Source: Blastococcus aurantiacus (lineage in GTDB: Bacteria > Actinomycetota > Actinomycetes > Mycobacteriales > Geodermatophilaceae). From it: a DNA stretch of 64,000 bases. Location of the stretch: assembly GCF_900102425.1 (NCBI RefSeq), contig NZ_FNBT01000010.1, forward strand, positions 62,001 to 126,000. The letters run 5' to 3'. Of the stretch, positions 26,155-34,135 are shown piece by piece. Below the pieces are notes generated by a model, which was not told the DNA's origin, made no database searches, and saw only the letters and a program-made list of their open reading frames with translations. The translations under genes and the position numbers were made by a program. Position 1 is the stretch's first letter. Each line of letters begins with the position of its first letter.

Positions 26155-27366
26155 ATGCCGAGAGCCCTGCTGCTGGAGAACATCGACCCGGTGGCGGTCG
26201 AACTCCTCGAGTCCGCCGGGTACGACGTCGAGGCGCGCCGCGGTGCGCTGGACGAGGCCGATCTGATCGCCGCGCTCGACGGCGTCGCCCTCCTGGGCAT
26301 CCGGTCGAAGACCCAGGTGACCGCCGAGGTGCTGCGTGCGCGTCCCGAGCTGGTGGCTGTGGGCGCCTTCTGCATCGGGACCAACCAGATCGACCTCGCC
26401 GCGGCCGCGGGAGCCGGGACCGCGGTGTTCAACGCGCCCTACTCCAACACGCGCAGCGTCGTGGAGATGGCGCTCGCGGAGATCATCATCCTGGCCCGCC
26501 GGATGGTCGACCGGGACCGGTCGCTGCATGCCGGGATCTGGGACAAGTCGGCCGCCGGCAGCCACGAGGTGCGGGGCCGGACGCTCGGCATCGTCGGGTA
26601 CGGCAACATCGGCAGCCAGCTGTCCGTGCTCGCGGAGGCGCTGGGCATGCGGGTGCTGTTCTACGACCTCGAGGACAAGCTGGCCCTCGGCAACGCCGAA
26701 CGCTGCGACAGCCTGGACGAGCTCCTGGAGCGGGCGGAGGCCGTGACGCTGCACGTGGACGGCCGCGGTGGCAACGCCGGCCTCTTCGGCGCGGAGCAGT
26801 TCGCCCGCATGCGCCCGCGCAGCCTCTTCCTCAACCTCTCCCGCGGCTTCGTCGTGGACCACGAGGCGCTGCGCGACCACGTGCTCAGCGGCCACATCGC
26901 CGGGGCTGCGGTGGACGTGTTCCCGGAGGAGCCCCGCGAACAGGGCGATCCGTTCGACTCCGTGCTGCGCGGGCTGCCCAACGTCGTCCTCACCCCGCAC
27001 GTGGGCGGGTCGACGCAGGAGGCGCAGCTGGACATCGGGCGGTTCGTCGCGGGCAAGCTGGTCGACTACGCCGCCTCGGGCACCACGACGCTCAGCGTGA
27101 ACCTGCCCACCGTGGTGCTCCACGGGGAGTCGGCGGCGAGGTTCGCCCTGCTGCACCGCAACGTGCCCGGTGTGCTGGCGCGGGTCGACGCCCTCGTGGG
27201 GGAGCACGGCCTCAACGTCGACGGCCAGGTGCTCGCCACCCGCGGGGAGCTGGGCTACGTGATCACCGACGTGAACGCGGAGCTCCCCACCGGGCTCCTC
27301 GACGCCCTGCGGGCGCTCCCCGAGAGCCTGCGCCTGACCACACCCGCGCGACGCGGCGCCGGCTGA
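26155..27366 (+). CDS. serA: D-3-phosphoglycerate dehydrogenase
   Basis: 403 residues, the length of the ACT-domain-only (E. coli-type) SerA. The N- and C-terminal substrate domain (ENIDPVAVELLESAGYDVE, LLGIRSKTQVT) surrounds the NAD domain with GIVGYGNIGSQL. Catalytic residues sit in LNLSRGFVVD (Arg), a DVFPEEPREQGDPF Glu and VVLTPHVGGST (His). A C-terminal ACT domain (about 325-400) should bind serine for feedback control. It makes 3-phosphohydroxypyruvate, the first step of serine synthesis. A second, longer SerA may exist elsewhere, as actinobacteria usually encode one. Confidence 0.92.
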   Translation: MPRALLLENIDPVAVELLESAGYDVEARRGALDEADLIAALDGVALLGIRSKTQVTAEVLRARPELVAVGAFCIGTNQIDLAAAAGAGTAVFNAPYSNTRSVVEMALAEIIILARRMVDRDRSLHAGIWDKSAAGSHEVRGRTLGIVGYGNIGSQLSVLAEALGMRVLFYDLEDKLALGNAERCDSLDELLERAEAVTLHVDGRGGNAGLFGAEQFARMRPRSLFLNLSRGFVVDHEALRDHVLSGHIAGAAVDVFPEEPREQGDPFDSVLRGLPNVVLTPHVGGSTQEAQLDIGRFVAGKLVDYAASGTTTLSVNLPTVVLHGESAARFALLHRNVPGVLARVDALVGEHGLNVDGQVLATRGELGYVITDVNAELPTGLLDALRALPESLRLTTPARRGAG

Positions 27367-27380
27367 CCGGCGCGGATCCC

Positions 27381-27626
27381 TCAGTCGACCGGCGTGCGCG
27401 GTCTCGGGACCCCGGCGGTCCCCGGGCGCCAGGCGGTCACCGCGGCCCAGCCGCTCCCGTGGTCGACCTGCAGCTGGTAGCGCTCCTGCGAGCGGAGGTC
27501 GTGCCAGCCGTGGGCGGCGTGCGCGTCGGCGAGGAGGTGGGCGACCCTCAGCGCCGGCTGCAGGTCGGCCGCGCGGAAGGTGTCCAGCACCGTTCCACCA
27601 CCGATCAGCAGTCGGTAGGTGCGCAT
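27381..27626 (-). CDS. small hypothetical protein (81 residues)
   Basis: Starts MRTYRLLIGGGTVLDTFRA at ATG 27626, preceded by TACGGT 6 bases upstream. The sequence DLQPALRVAHLLADAHAAHGW, then YQLQVDHGSGWAAVTAW, suggests one long helix and a small beta sheet. No cysteine or membrane segment. The good leaderless promoter and codon usage support it as a real gene. I recognise no family. It is convergent with serA. Confidence 0.6.
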   Translation of the reverse strand: MRTYRLLIGGGTVLDTFRAADLQPALRVAHLLADAHAAHGWHDLRSQERYQLQVDHGSGWAAVTAWRPGTAGVPRPRTPVD

Positions 27627-27632
27627 GTTCTG

Positions 27633-27638
27633 ACCGTA
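27633..27638 (-). promoter_or_regulatory. -10 box of a leaderless promoter
   Basis: On the minus strand TACGGT is followed by 6 bases (CAGAAC) and the ATG at 27626, the recurrent spacing in this window. Confidence 0.5.
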
Positions 27639-27717
27639 GGCGTTCCGGAATACGGATGTCGGGAGCCGCGTCCGCGGGGCGCGCCGCCGTGTCGCCGGCC
27701 CGGGCGGCCGGTACGGG

Positions 27718-27845
27718 TCAGCCGGCCGACGGCGCCAGGGCCTCCCGCCGGGCCGGATCGGCCGGACGGTGCGGTGCCTCGCGGTCGACGAGCCGGCAGC
27801 ACACCGCCACGACCGCCAGGCCGGCGACCAGCGACCAGGGGTACT
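27718..27845 (-). pseudogene. 3' remnant of a small membrane-protein gene
   Basis: Reading leftward to the TGA at 27720-27718, one frame gives VLGDGGQYPWSLVAGLAVVA, then VCCRLVDREAPHRPADPARR and a short tail. This is one hydrophobic helix with a charged tail and nearly all codons ending in G or C. No start codon exists upstream, because at about 27845 this frame runs into the antisense of the plus-strand remnant. The 5' end is therefore missing. Family unknown. Confidence 0.45.
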
Positions 27846-28061
27846 GCCCGCCGTCGCCGAGGACCTCGGCGTCGACCCGCAGGAGCTGGTCGACGCGCTG
27901 GTGGAGTCCTGGAGCCCGGCGATCGACGAGGTGCTGGCCGCCGGGGAGATCACCGAGGAGGAGGCCGACCGGTACCGCACCGCGCCGAGGAGGCCTTCAC
28001 GTTCCGCATCACCTGGGACGGCGAGGAGGCCACGCCGACGTTCAGCGGCCTGGCAGCGTGA
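27845..28061 (+). pseudogene. 5'-truncated, frameshifted small gene
   Basis: One frame gives AVAEDLGVDPQELVDALVES and WSPAIDEVLAAGEITEEEAD up to RYRTA (about 27985). The sense then continues one base out of frame as EEAFTFRITWDGEEATPTF to the stop at 28061. Both halves have strong G/C third positions, so a one-base deletion near 27983-27990 is likely. No start codon with plausible context precedes it. The N-terminal half resembles the short helical repeats found in small actinobacterial proteins of unknown function. Confidence 0.5.
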
Positions 28062-28079
28062 CCCCCGTGCCGTCCCGCG

Positions 28080-28397
28080 TCAGTCCGCGACCGCGCCGGT
28101 CCGTGACCGGTACAGCAGGTCGCTGTACTCCGGGTGCCGCTGCACGTAGCCGCTGACGAAGGGGCAGACGGCCAGGACGGCGAGGTGCTGTCCGCGGACG
28201 TCGTCCAGGGCACGACCGACCAGGACGCTGCCGACGCCCTGCCCCTCGAACCCGTCCAGGACCTCGGTGTGCGTGAACGCCACCAGCTCGTCGGTCGGGA
28301 TGTAGTCGGCTATCGCGGCGAGGGTGCCGTCCACCCGTGCCTCGTACCGCTTCCGGTCCCGTGCGTTGGTCACCGTGACGTCCATGCGAGTGCTCAC
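28080..28397 (-). CDS. GNAT-fold N-acetyltransferase-like protein (NATD1/YjdJ type)
   Basis: 105 residues from GTG 28397. Pattern: VTNARDRKRYEARVDG, IADYIPTDELVAFTHTEV, then GFEGQGVGSVLVGRAL (the Q/RxxGxG/A acetyl-CoA loop) and LAVCPFVSGYVQRHPEYSDL. This is the compact GCN5-related family (PF14542-like) that includes NATD1. It probably acetylates a small molecule or acts as a cytosolic regulator; the substrate is unknown. CATGCT 6 bases before the GTG is a candidate leaderless -10. Confidence 0.85.
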   Translation of the reverse strand: MSTRMDVTVTNARDRKRYEARVDGTLAAIADYIPTDELVAFTHTEVLDGFEGQGVGSVLVGRALDDVRGQHLAVLAVCPFVSGYVQRHPEYSDLLYRSRTGAVAD

Positions 28398-28403
28398 GCG
28401 CTC

Positions 28404-28409
28404 AGCATG
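28404..28409 (-). promoter_or_regulatory. -10-like box (CATGCT) of the GNAT gene
   Basis: Minus-strand CATGCT is 6 bases upstream of the GTG at 28397. It matches nAnnnT at the same distance as the stronger TAnnnT boxes. Weak on its own. Confidence 0.3.
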
Positions 28410-28499
28410 GCGTACCGGGCACCGGCCCGGCCGGCGCCCACCGATGGGGCGTCGGTCTGGATCGCGACCGACCGGGTCGCGGTGACCGCGCACCGGGGG

Positions 28500-28505
28500 C
28501 AGGCT
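28500..28505 (+). promoter_or_regulatory. -10-like box (CAGGCT) of the epimerase gene
   Basis: CAGGCT is followed by 6 bases and the GTG at 28512. With the GNAT -10 it would form a short divergent promoter region of about 90 bases. Confidence 0.3.
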
Positions 28506-28511
28506 GTGCCG

Positions 28512-29453
28512 GTGAAGGTACTGGTCACCGGGGCGTCCGGGTTCGTGGGCAGCCGGCTGGCGGCCGCGCTCGAGGAAGCAGGGCACGAGATCCGGGCGAT
28601 GACCCGGCGGCCCGAGGGCTACGAGGGGCCGGGCACCCCTGTCGCCGGGGACGTCGGAGACGAGGACTCCCTGCGGACGGCGCTCGAGGGCTGCGAGGCC
28701 GCCTACTACCTGGTGCACTCCCTCGACGATCCGGACTTCGAGCGCAAGGACGCCGACGCGGCGCGTGCCTTCGCCCGGGCCGCGGCCGCGGTGGGTATCG
28801 GCCGGATCATCTACCTCGGCGGGCTGGGCCAGGACGGCGACCAGCTGTCGAAGCACCTGCGCAGCCGCCGCGAGGTCGAGCAGTTGCTGGGTGGCACCGG
28901 TGTGCCGGTGACCGTGCTGCGTGCGGGGATCGTGGTCGGCCACGGCGGGGTGTCGTGGGAGATGACCCGCCAGCTCGTGGCGCACCTGCCGGCCATGGTC
29001 ACCCCGCGGTGGGTCAGCACCCGGACGCAGCCGATCGCCGTCGCCGACGTCGTCCGGTACCTGGTCGGTGTCCTCGAGGCGCCGGAGGCCACCGGGCGTG
29101 TGTTCGAGGTGGGCGGCCCCGAGGTGCTGACCTACCTGCAGATGATGATGAGGGTCGCCGACATCCAGAACCGGCACATGTTCGTCGTCCCCGTGCCGCT
29201 GCTCAGCCCGCAGCTCTCCTCGCGCTGGCTGGCCCTGGTCACCGACGTCGACCTCGCGACCGGGCGCTCGCTGATCGACTCGATGACCAACGAGGTGGTC
29301 GTCACCGACGACGCCATCCGCTCGGTCGTGCCCTTCGAGCCGATGGACTACGACGAGATGGTGATGACCGCCCTGGTCGAGCGGGCGCGGGAGCGCCGGC
29401 AGCAGGCCCGTGACCGGCGCGGCGGATGGCTCAGCCGCGGGGCCCGGCGGTGA
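28512..29453 (+). CDS. NAD(P)-binding SDR-type protein (NmrA/epimerase-like)
   Basis: 313 residues from GTG 28512, chosen over earlier in-frame starts because the Rossmann motif VKVLVTGASGFVGSRL then begins the protein. Atypical SDR features: VAGDVGDEDSLRTALEG, YYLVHSLDDPDFERKD, IIYLGGLGQDG and LRAGIVVG. The classical YxxxK is not evident, as in the YbjT/DUF2867-type group. It may be a reductase or NADPH sensor. Its stop overlaps the start of the CPBP-like gene (GTGA), so the two are coupled. Confidence 0.82.
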   Translation: MKVLVTGASGFVGSRLAAALEEAGHEIRAMTRRPEGYEGPGTPVAGDVGDEDSLRTALEGCEAAYYLVHSLDDPDFERKDADAARAFARAAAAVGIGRIIYLGGLGQDGDQLSKHLRSRREVEQLLGGTGVPVTVLRAGIVVGHGGVSWEMTRQLVAHLPAMVTPRWVSTRTQPIAVADVVRYLVGVLEAPEATGRVFEVGGPEVLTYLQMMMRVADIQNRHMFVVPVPLLSPQLSSRWLALVTDVDLATGRSLIDSMTNEVVVTDDAIRSVVPFEPMDYDEMVMTALVERARERRQQARDRRGGWLSRGARR

Positions 29454-30205
29454 CCCGCGGATGTGCGCTGCTCAGCCGGGTCGTCCGGGCGGCCGAGCCG
29501 CTGCTGCGGAGCGTGCCCCGCGACCACTGGGAGAGCGACGAGGCCTTCCGGCGGCGCCGCCGGGTCACCGCCGCCACCGCGGTCGCGGGCGCGTCGCTGC
29601 TCGGGGTGTCGCTGTCGACGCCGCCGGGCTCTCCCCGGTTCTACGGGTTGACGCTCGGGGTCGCCGGCACCTGGGTGGTCGGCGGGCTGGCGTCCGGGCC
29701 GCTGCACCTGGGGCGGATGTTCGGGCCGGGGGAGCAGTTGCGGCGGCCGGTGGTCACCCCGGTCCTCTCGGGGGTCGGCGCGTTCGGTGCCTTCTACGCC
29801 GCGGCGCTGGTCGCCCGGCGGATCCCGGTCCTCGAGCGGGCCATCGCCTCGGTGCTCCGCTACGCCGACCAGGGGACGACGCCGCTGGTGCTCACCACCA
29901 CACTGGCCAACGGCGTCGCGGAGGAGGTGTTCTTCCGGGGCTCGGTGTACGCCGCGGCGGGCGCCGACCGGCAGGTGCTCACCTCGACGGTCGTCTACGG
30001 GCTGGCCACGACCACCACCCGCAACCCGGCGCTCGTGCTGGCGAGCGTGCCGATGGGCCTGCTCTTCGCGCAGCAGCGCCGGATCACGGGCGGCATCCAG
30101 GCGTCGATGCTCACGCACGTGGTGTGGTCGGCCCTGATGCTGCGCTACCTGCCGCCGCTGTTCACCCGCGGACTCGCCGAGGAACGGGTCACCGCGTCGG
30201 CCTGA
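29450..30205 (+). CDS. CPBP-like intramembrane protease homologue with altered motifs
   Basis: 251 residues from GTG 29450 (GTGA overlap with the upstream gene). About six hydrophobic helices. ANGVAEEVFFRGSVY contains the EExxxR motif of CPBP (Abi/Rce1-like) proteases with E158, E159 and R163. The second motif, normally FxxxH, reads YGLAT here, and the third, normally HxxxN/D, is THVVWSAL. Two of the expected metal ligands are therefore unusual and activity is doubtful. The family cleaves prenylated or signal peptides, or confers bacteriocin self-immunity. Confidence 0.75.
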   Translation: MTRGCALLSRVVRAAEPLLRSVPRDHWESDEAFRRRRRVTAATAVAGASLLGVSLSTPPGSPRFYGLTLGVAGTWVVGGLASGPLHLGRMFGPGEQLRRPVVTPVLSGVGAFGAFYAAALVARRIPVLERAIASVLRYADQGTTPLVLTTTLANGVAEEVFFRGSVYAAAGADRQVLTSTVVYGLATTTTRNPALVLASVPMGLLFAQQRRITGGIQASMLTHVVWSALMLRYLPPLFTRGLAEERVTASA

Positions 30206-30241
30206 GGTGTCGCGGCGCGCCCGCCGCCGCGCCCGACCAGG

Positions 30242-30675
30242 TCACCGACGGCGGTGCACCAGGACGCTGGCCAGCACCGCCGCCACCGCGCCCGCGGTGA
30301 GGAACCGACGTCCGCGGCCGGCGGCGATCACCACGACAGCGGCGCCGGGCCGGACCAGCCGGGTGCCCAGGAGCAGGCGGCCACCGGCCGGCGAGTCGAC
30401 GCCGGCGCCGGCCACGGCCACCGGGCGCGTGGGCGAGGACGGTGCGCGGTGATGCCTGCCTCGGACAGGGCCTCGGCCAACCCGCCCAGATCCCGGCGGC
30501 CGGGTGCCACCCCGCTGCGTGCGGTCGCCGCCTCCCGGACCCGGGCCACGACGGCGCCGGCGTCCTCGGCGACGATCCGCACGTCCGATCCGTCGGCGTG
30601 CACCTGCACGCCCGCCCCGTCCACTTCCCGCGAGAGCTCGCCGGACACGTGCAGAGGGTCGGGCGGCGGCGTCAT
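30242..30675 (-). pseudogene. frameshifted small conserved gene
   Basis: From ATG 30675 the frame reads MTPPPDPLHVSGELSREVD, VHADGSDVRIVAEDAGAVVA, LAEALSEAGIT (to about 30445). It then loses codon bias. A neighbouring frame resumes with RPVAVAGAGVDSPAGGRLL, GTRLVRPGAAVVVIAAGR and ends at 30242. A single-base change between about 30400 and 30450 would rejoin them into one protein of about 144 residues with a C-terminal hydrophobic helix. The ATG overlaps the stop of the neighbouring small gene (ATGA), so it was once coupled to it. Sequencing error is possible. Confidence 0.6.
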
Positions 30676-30920
30676 CCCCGGCTGGCGTTCTCGGCGGTCG
30701 TGATGCGCAGGGTGCCGTTGAGCTTCCAGGTCGCGCGGGGCGCGTCCGGCCCGGTCTCCCGCGGCACCTCGACGGTCATGTCGACGAACTCGTAGTTGAT
30801 CGCCGCACCCTTGCCGGTCAGGTAGGCCCACATCTCCTTGCCGAGATCGGCGAAGCTCGTCGACTCGAGGCTCTTGATGTCGCGGGAGCCGGTGGCGGCG
30901 TCTGCGTCGGTCATGCTCAT
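30672..30920 (-). CDS. small conserved hypothetical protein (82 residues)
   Basis: Starts MSMTDADAATGSRDIKSLES (ATG 30920; ATGs at 30914 and 30941 are alternatives). TSFADLGKEMWAYLTGKGAA is a likely helix and INYEFVDMTVEVPRE with ATWKLNGTLRITTAE a beta sheet. Soluble, no cysteine. The order of one helix and an antiparallel sheet suggests a small alpha/beta domain. It is coupled by ATGA to the frameshifted gene. I recognise it only as a conserved actinobacterial unknown. Confidence 0.65.
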   Translation of the reverse strand: MSMTDADAATGSRDIKSLESTSFADLGKEMWAYLTGKGAAINYEFVDMTVEVPRETGPDAPRATWKLNGTLRITTAENASRG

Positions 30921-31071
30921 GGCAGCGATGTCCTCGTGCATCGGGGGTGGCCGCCGGCGGTCCGACGACTTCTGTTGTGCGCTACCCGACCGCGCCACCG
31001 CGAACCCGTGCCGGCTCGGCCGATGCGGCGGCCCACGCATCCGTGACCCCGGTGGGCGACGAATACGGGGC

Positions 31072-31269
31072 ATGGACGCACTCCGCACGTATGCAGCCCC
31101 GGACGCCCTGCTCGTGGAGTTCGACCTCGCCCGCCTGGACCTGGCGGCAGCCGTGACGGCCCAGCGCCGGCGGGACACGCCCGCCGCGCGCCGCGAGGTC
31201 GCCGAGTGCCGGGCCCGCATCGACGGGATCCTCGACTCCTGGAACGCCGGCGTGCGCGTACCGCTGTAG
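31072..31269 (+). CDS. small hypothetical protein (65 residues)
   Basis: ATG 31072: MDALRTYAAPDALLVEFDLA, LDLAAAVTAQRRRDTPAARR, VAECRARIDGILDSW. Mostly helical, probably a helical hairpin with many Arg/Asp, good codon bias. No clear Shine-Dalgarno and no good -10. Family unknown. Confidence 0.55.
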   Translation: MDALRTYAAPDALLVEFDLARLDLAAAVTAQRRRDTPAARREVAECRARIDGILDSWNAGVRVPL

Positions 31270-31318
31270 GTCCGCGCCGTCCGTTCCCGGGTGCAGTCCG
31301 GCGCGCACCCGTCGTGGA

Positions 31319-31324
31319 TACCGT
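31319..31324 (+). promoter_or_regulatory. -10 box of a leaderless promoter (GH2 gene)
   Basis: TACCGT ends 6 bases before the ATG at 31331; no Shine-Dalgarno is present. Confidence 0.5.
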
Positions 31325-31330
31325 CGCGCC

Positions 31331-34114
31331 ATGACGCATTCCAGCCCGGCCGCCGGATCGTTTCTCCCGGTGGGTTCCTGGACCCGTCCGGAGGCGGTGG
31401 CGCTGAACCGGCTGCCGATGACCACCTTCCTCCGGGAGGGGGCCGATGTGCTGTCGCTGGACGGCCCCTGGTCCTTCACGCTGCTCGACCGCCCCGGAGG
31501 CATTGTCCGCTGCGGGACGACCGTGCAGGTGCCGGGCTGCTGGACCATGCAGGACGTCGGCGACCCGCCGCAGTACACCAACATTCAGATGCCGTTCCCG
31601 GGTCCGCCGCCGCACGTCCCGGACGAGGACCCCACCGGCGTCTACCGACGGCAGGTCGAGGTACCCGCGGACTGGCAGGGGTCGCGCGTCGTGCTCCAGG
31701 TGGGCGGCGCGGACTCCGTCCTCTACGTGGAGGTCGACGGCCGAGCGGTGGGCATGGGCACCGACTCGCGGCTGGCGCAGGAGTTCGAGCTCACCGACCT
31801 CGTCACCCCGGGCCGGCCGTGCGAGCTGGTGCTCACCGTCGTCCGGTGGTCGGCGGCCAGCTACCTGGAGGACCAGGACCACTGGTACCACGCCGGACTG
31901 CACCGGTCGGTGCTGCTCTACCGCACCCCGCGGGTCCACCTCGCCGACGTCCGCGCCGTCGCCGACCGCGACCCGGAGACCGGCGTCGGGCAGCTCACCG
32001 TGCACGCCACCACCGGGGAGGCGCGCAGCGAGGGGGCGCAGGTCCGGGTGCACCTGGACGGGGCACCGGTCGGCCGGGCGACGGCCCGCTGGGAGCACCG
32101 GACGAACGTGTCCACCAACGCGTACCGGTTCACCGGCCGCGGGGCGACGGTCTCGGCCGAGGTCCCGGGCGTGGAGGCGTGGTCGGCGGAGCACCCCCGC
32201 CTGCACGACCTCCGGGTCGAGCTGGTGGACGCCGACGGCGCGCGGCTGGACTCGGTGAGCCTGCGCGTCGGCTTCCGCCGGGTGGAGGTGCGCGGGCACG
32301 AGCTGCTGGTCAACGGCCGGGCCGTGCTGATCAAGGGCGTCAACCGGCACGACCACGACCCGCGCGGCGGCAAGACGGTCAGCCGTGCGGCGATGCGCCG
32401 GGACGTCGAGCTGATGAAGGGGCACAACCTCAACGCGGTGCGCACCTCGCACTACCCGAACGACCCCTACTTCTACGACGTGTGCGACGAGCTCGGCATG
32501 TACGTCGTCGACGAGGCGAACATCGAGACGCACGCCTACCTGCGCTCGCTGCTGACGTCGAGCGAGTGGGGTCCGGCCGTGCTCGAGCGGGTCACGCGGA
32601 TGGCGCTGCGGGACAAGAACCACCCGTGCGTCGTGATGTGGTCGCTGGGCAACGAGAGCGGCTGGGCGCCGGTCCTGGACGCCGCCGCCGCGTGGCTGCG
32701 GGCCTACGACCCCACCCGCCCGGTCCACTACGAGAACGGCTACCTCGACGGGGCGCTCGCCGGTGGGCTGACCCCACCCCAGTCCTGGCGCACCCCGCGG
32801 CGGGAGACCGACGTCGTCCCGCCCATGTACCCCTCGATCGAGGACCTGGAGGAGTGGGCGACGACGGTGGCGCTGCCCGAGCGGCCGCTCATCATGTGCG
32901 AGTACGCGCACGCCATGAACAACTCCGGCGGCGACCTCGACCGGTACTGGGCGGCGATCCGGCGGCACCCCGACTTGCAGGGCGGGTTCGTGTGGGACTG
33001 GGTCGACCAGGCGCTCGTGCAGCGACTGCCGGACGGGACCGAGCGGCTGGCCTACGGGGGCGACTTCGGCGACACCCCGCACGACGGGCCCTTCTGCCTG
33101 AACGGCGTGGTCGCCGCCGACCGCACCCCGCACCCGTCCCTGCTGGAGCTCGCGCACGTGGTGCAGCCGGTGGGCTTCGCCTGGACCGGGGGAGAGGGCG
33201 TCCGGCTCACCAACGAGCACGACTTCACCGACCTGGCCGACGTCGCCGACGTCGACTGGGCGGTGACCGTCGACGGCGAGGACGTCGCGGCCGGCACGCT
33301 CGGCCGGGTGCCGGTGGCGCCCGGCGCGACGACGGACGTCCGCGTGCCCGTGCCGCCGCTGCGGTTGCACGGCCGCCAGGTCGCGCACCTCTCGCTGCGG
33401 GTCGGCGCGGTCGCGTCCTGGCAGACCGAGCTGGCCCGGGCGCAGGACGCCGAGCCGCCGGCTGCCGCTGCCGGGCCGGGCCTGCCGACCCGGCTCGCGC
33501 TGTGGCGGGCGCCGATCGACAACGAGACCTACGGTCCGCGGCACGCCGAGCGGTGGGAGCAGCTCGGGTTGCCCACGGCGCACGAGCGGGTGCAGCTGCG
33601 CACGGAGACCGAGGGCGCCCGCGTCATCCACGAGGTCACCGTGCCCGACGGCTGGGACGACATCCCACGCGTGGGGGTCCGTCTCGGGCTGCCGCCGGGC
33701 GTCGTCGCGGTGGACTGGCTGGGGCGCGGTCCGCACGAGAACTACTCGGACCGCCGGGCCGGGACGACGGTGGGCCGCTGGCGGACGGCGGTCGACGACT
33801 GGCCGGTGCGCTACGTGCACCCGCAGGCCAGCGGCAACCGCACCGGGGTGCGGTGGCTGCGCTTCCTCGACGCCGACGACCGGGTCGTCCTCACCGTCGA
33901 CGACCTGGACGACCTCGACGTCACCGTCAGCCGCTGGACCGACGAGGAGCTGGCGGCGGCCGGGCACCTCGAGGACCTGCCGGCCCGCGAGCACGCCTAC
34001 CTGTGGATCGACGCGCGGCACCGCGGCGTCGGCTCTGGCGCGGTCGGACCCGACGTCAGCGCCCCGCACCGGATCGGCCCCGGCACGTACCGCTGGAGCT
34101 ACCGGCTCCGGTGA
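31331..34114 (+). CDS. GH2 beta-galactosidase
   Basis: 927 residues. N-terminal jelly-roll (about 30-200: VPGCWTMQ, TGVYRRQVEVP, GLHRSVLLYRTP), immunoglobulin-like domain, then the TIM barrel (about 310-600) with KGVNRHDHDP, VRTSHYPNDPYFYDVCDELG, WSLGNES (acid/base E442) and MCEYAHAM (nucleophile E524). The C-terminal Bgal_small_N-like domain contains PIDNETYG and WLGRGPHENYSDRRAGTTVG. These are all LacZ-type signatures. No signal peptide, so it cleaves intracellular beta-galactosides. It stands alone with its own leaderless promoter and a terminator; no sugar permease is adjacent, so the uptake route is unclear. Confidence 0.95.
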   Translation: MTHSSPAAGSFLPVGSWTRPEAVALNRLPMTTFLREGADVLSLDGPWSFTLLDRPGGIVRCGTTVQVPGCWTMQDVGDPPQYTNIQMPFPGPPPHVPDEDPTGVYRRQVEVPADWQGSRVVLQVGGADSVLYVEVDGRAVGMGTDSRLAQEFELTDLVTPGRPCELVLTVVRWSAASYLEDQDHWYHAGLHRSVLLYRTPRVHLADVRAVADRDPETGVGQLTVHATTGEARSEGAQVRVHLDGAPVGRATARWEHRTNVSTNAYRFTGRGATVSAEVPGVEAWSAEHPRLHDLRVELVDADGARLDSVSLRVGFRRVEVRGHELLVNGRAVLIKGVNRHDHDPRGGKTVSRAAMRRDVELMKGHNLNAVRTSHYPNDPYFYDVCDELGMYVVDEANIETHAYLRSLLTSSEWGPAVLERVTRMALRDKNHPCVVMWSLGNESGWAPVLDAAAAWLRAYDPTRPVHYENGYLDGALAGGLTPPQSWRTPRRETDVVPPMYPSIEDLEEWATTVALPERPLIMCEYAHAMNNSGGDLDRYWAAIRRHPDLQGGFVWDWVDQALVQRLPDGTERLAYGGDFGDTPHDGPFCLNGVVAADRTPHPSLLELAHVVQPVGFAWTGGEGVRLTNEHDFTDLADVADVDWAVTVDGEDVAAGTLGRVPVAPGATTDVRVPVPPLRLHGRQVAHLSLRVGAVASWQTELARAQDAEPPAAAAGPGLPTRLALWRAPIDNETYGPRHAERWEQLGLPTAHERVQLRTETEGARVIHEVTVPDGWDDIPRVGVRLGLPPGVVAVDWLGRGPHENYSDRRAGTTVGRWRTAVDDWPVRYVHPQASGNRTGVRWLRFLDADDRVVLTVDDLDDLDVTVSRWTDEELAAAGHLEDLPAREHAYLWIDARHRGVGSGAVGPDVSAPHRIGPGTYRWSYRLR

Positions 34115-34117
34115 GGA

Positions 34118-34134
34118 CGGAGCGCGCCGCTCCG
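34118..34134. terminator. bidirectional hairpin between convergent genes
   Basis: CGGAGCG (34118-34124) and CGCTCCG (34128-34134) form a 7-bp stem with a 3-base loop, placed exactly in the 21-base gap between the convergent beta-galactosidase and dehydrogenase stops. Confidence 0.6.
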
Positions 34135-34135
34135 G

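Noticed and set aside
30917-34069. 1050-residue minus-strand open frame opposite the beta-galactosidase
   Set aside because: Antisense shadow; the GH2 catalytic motifs on the plus strand explain the coding bias.
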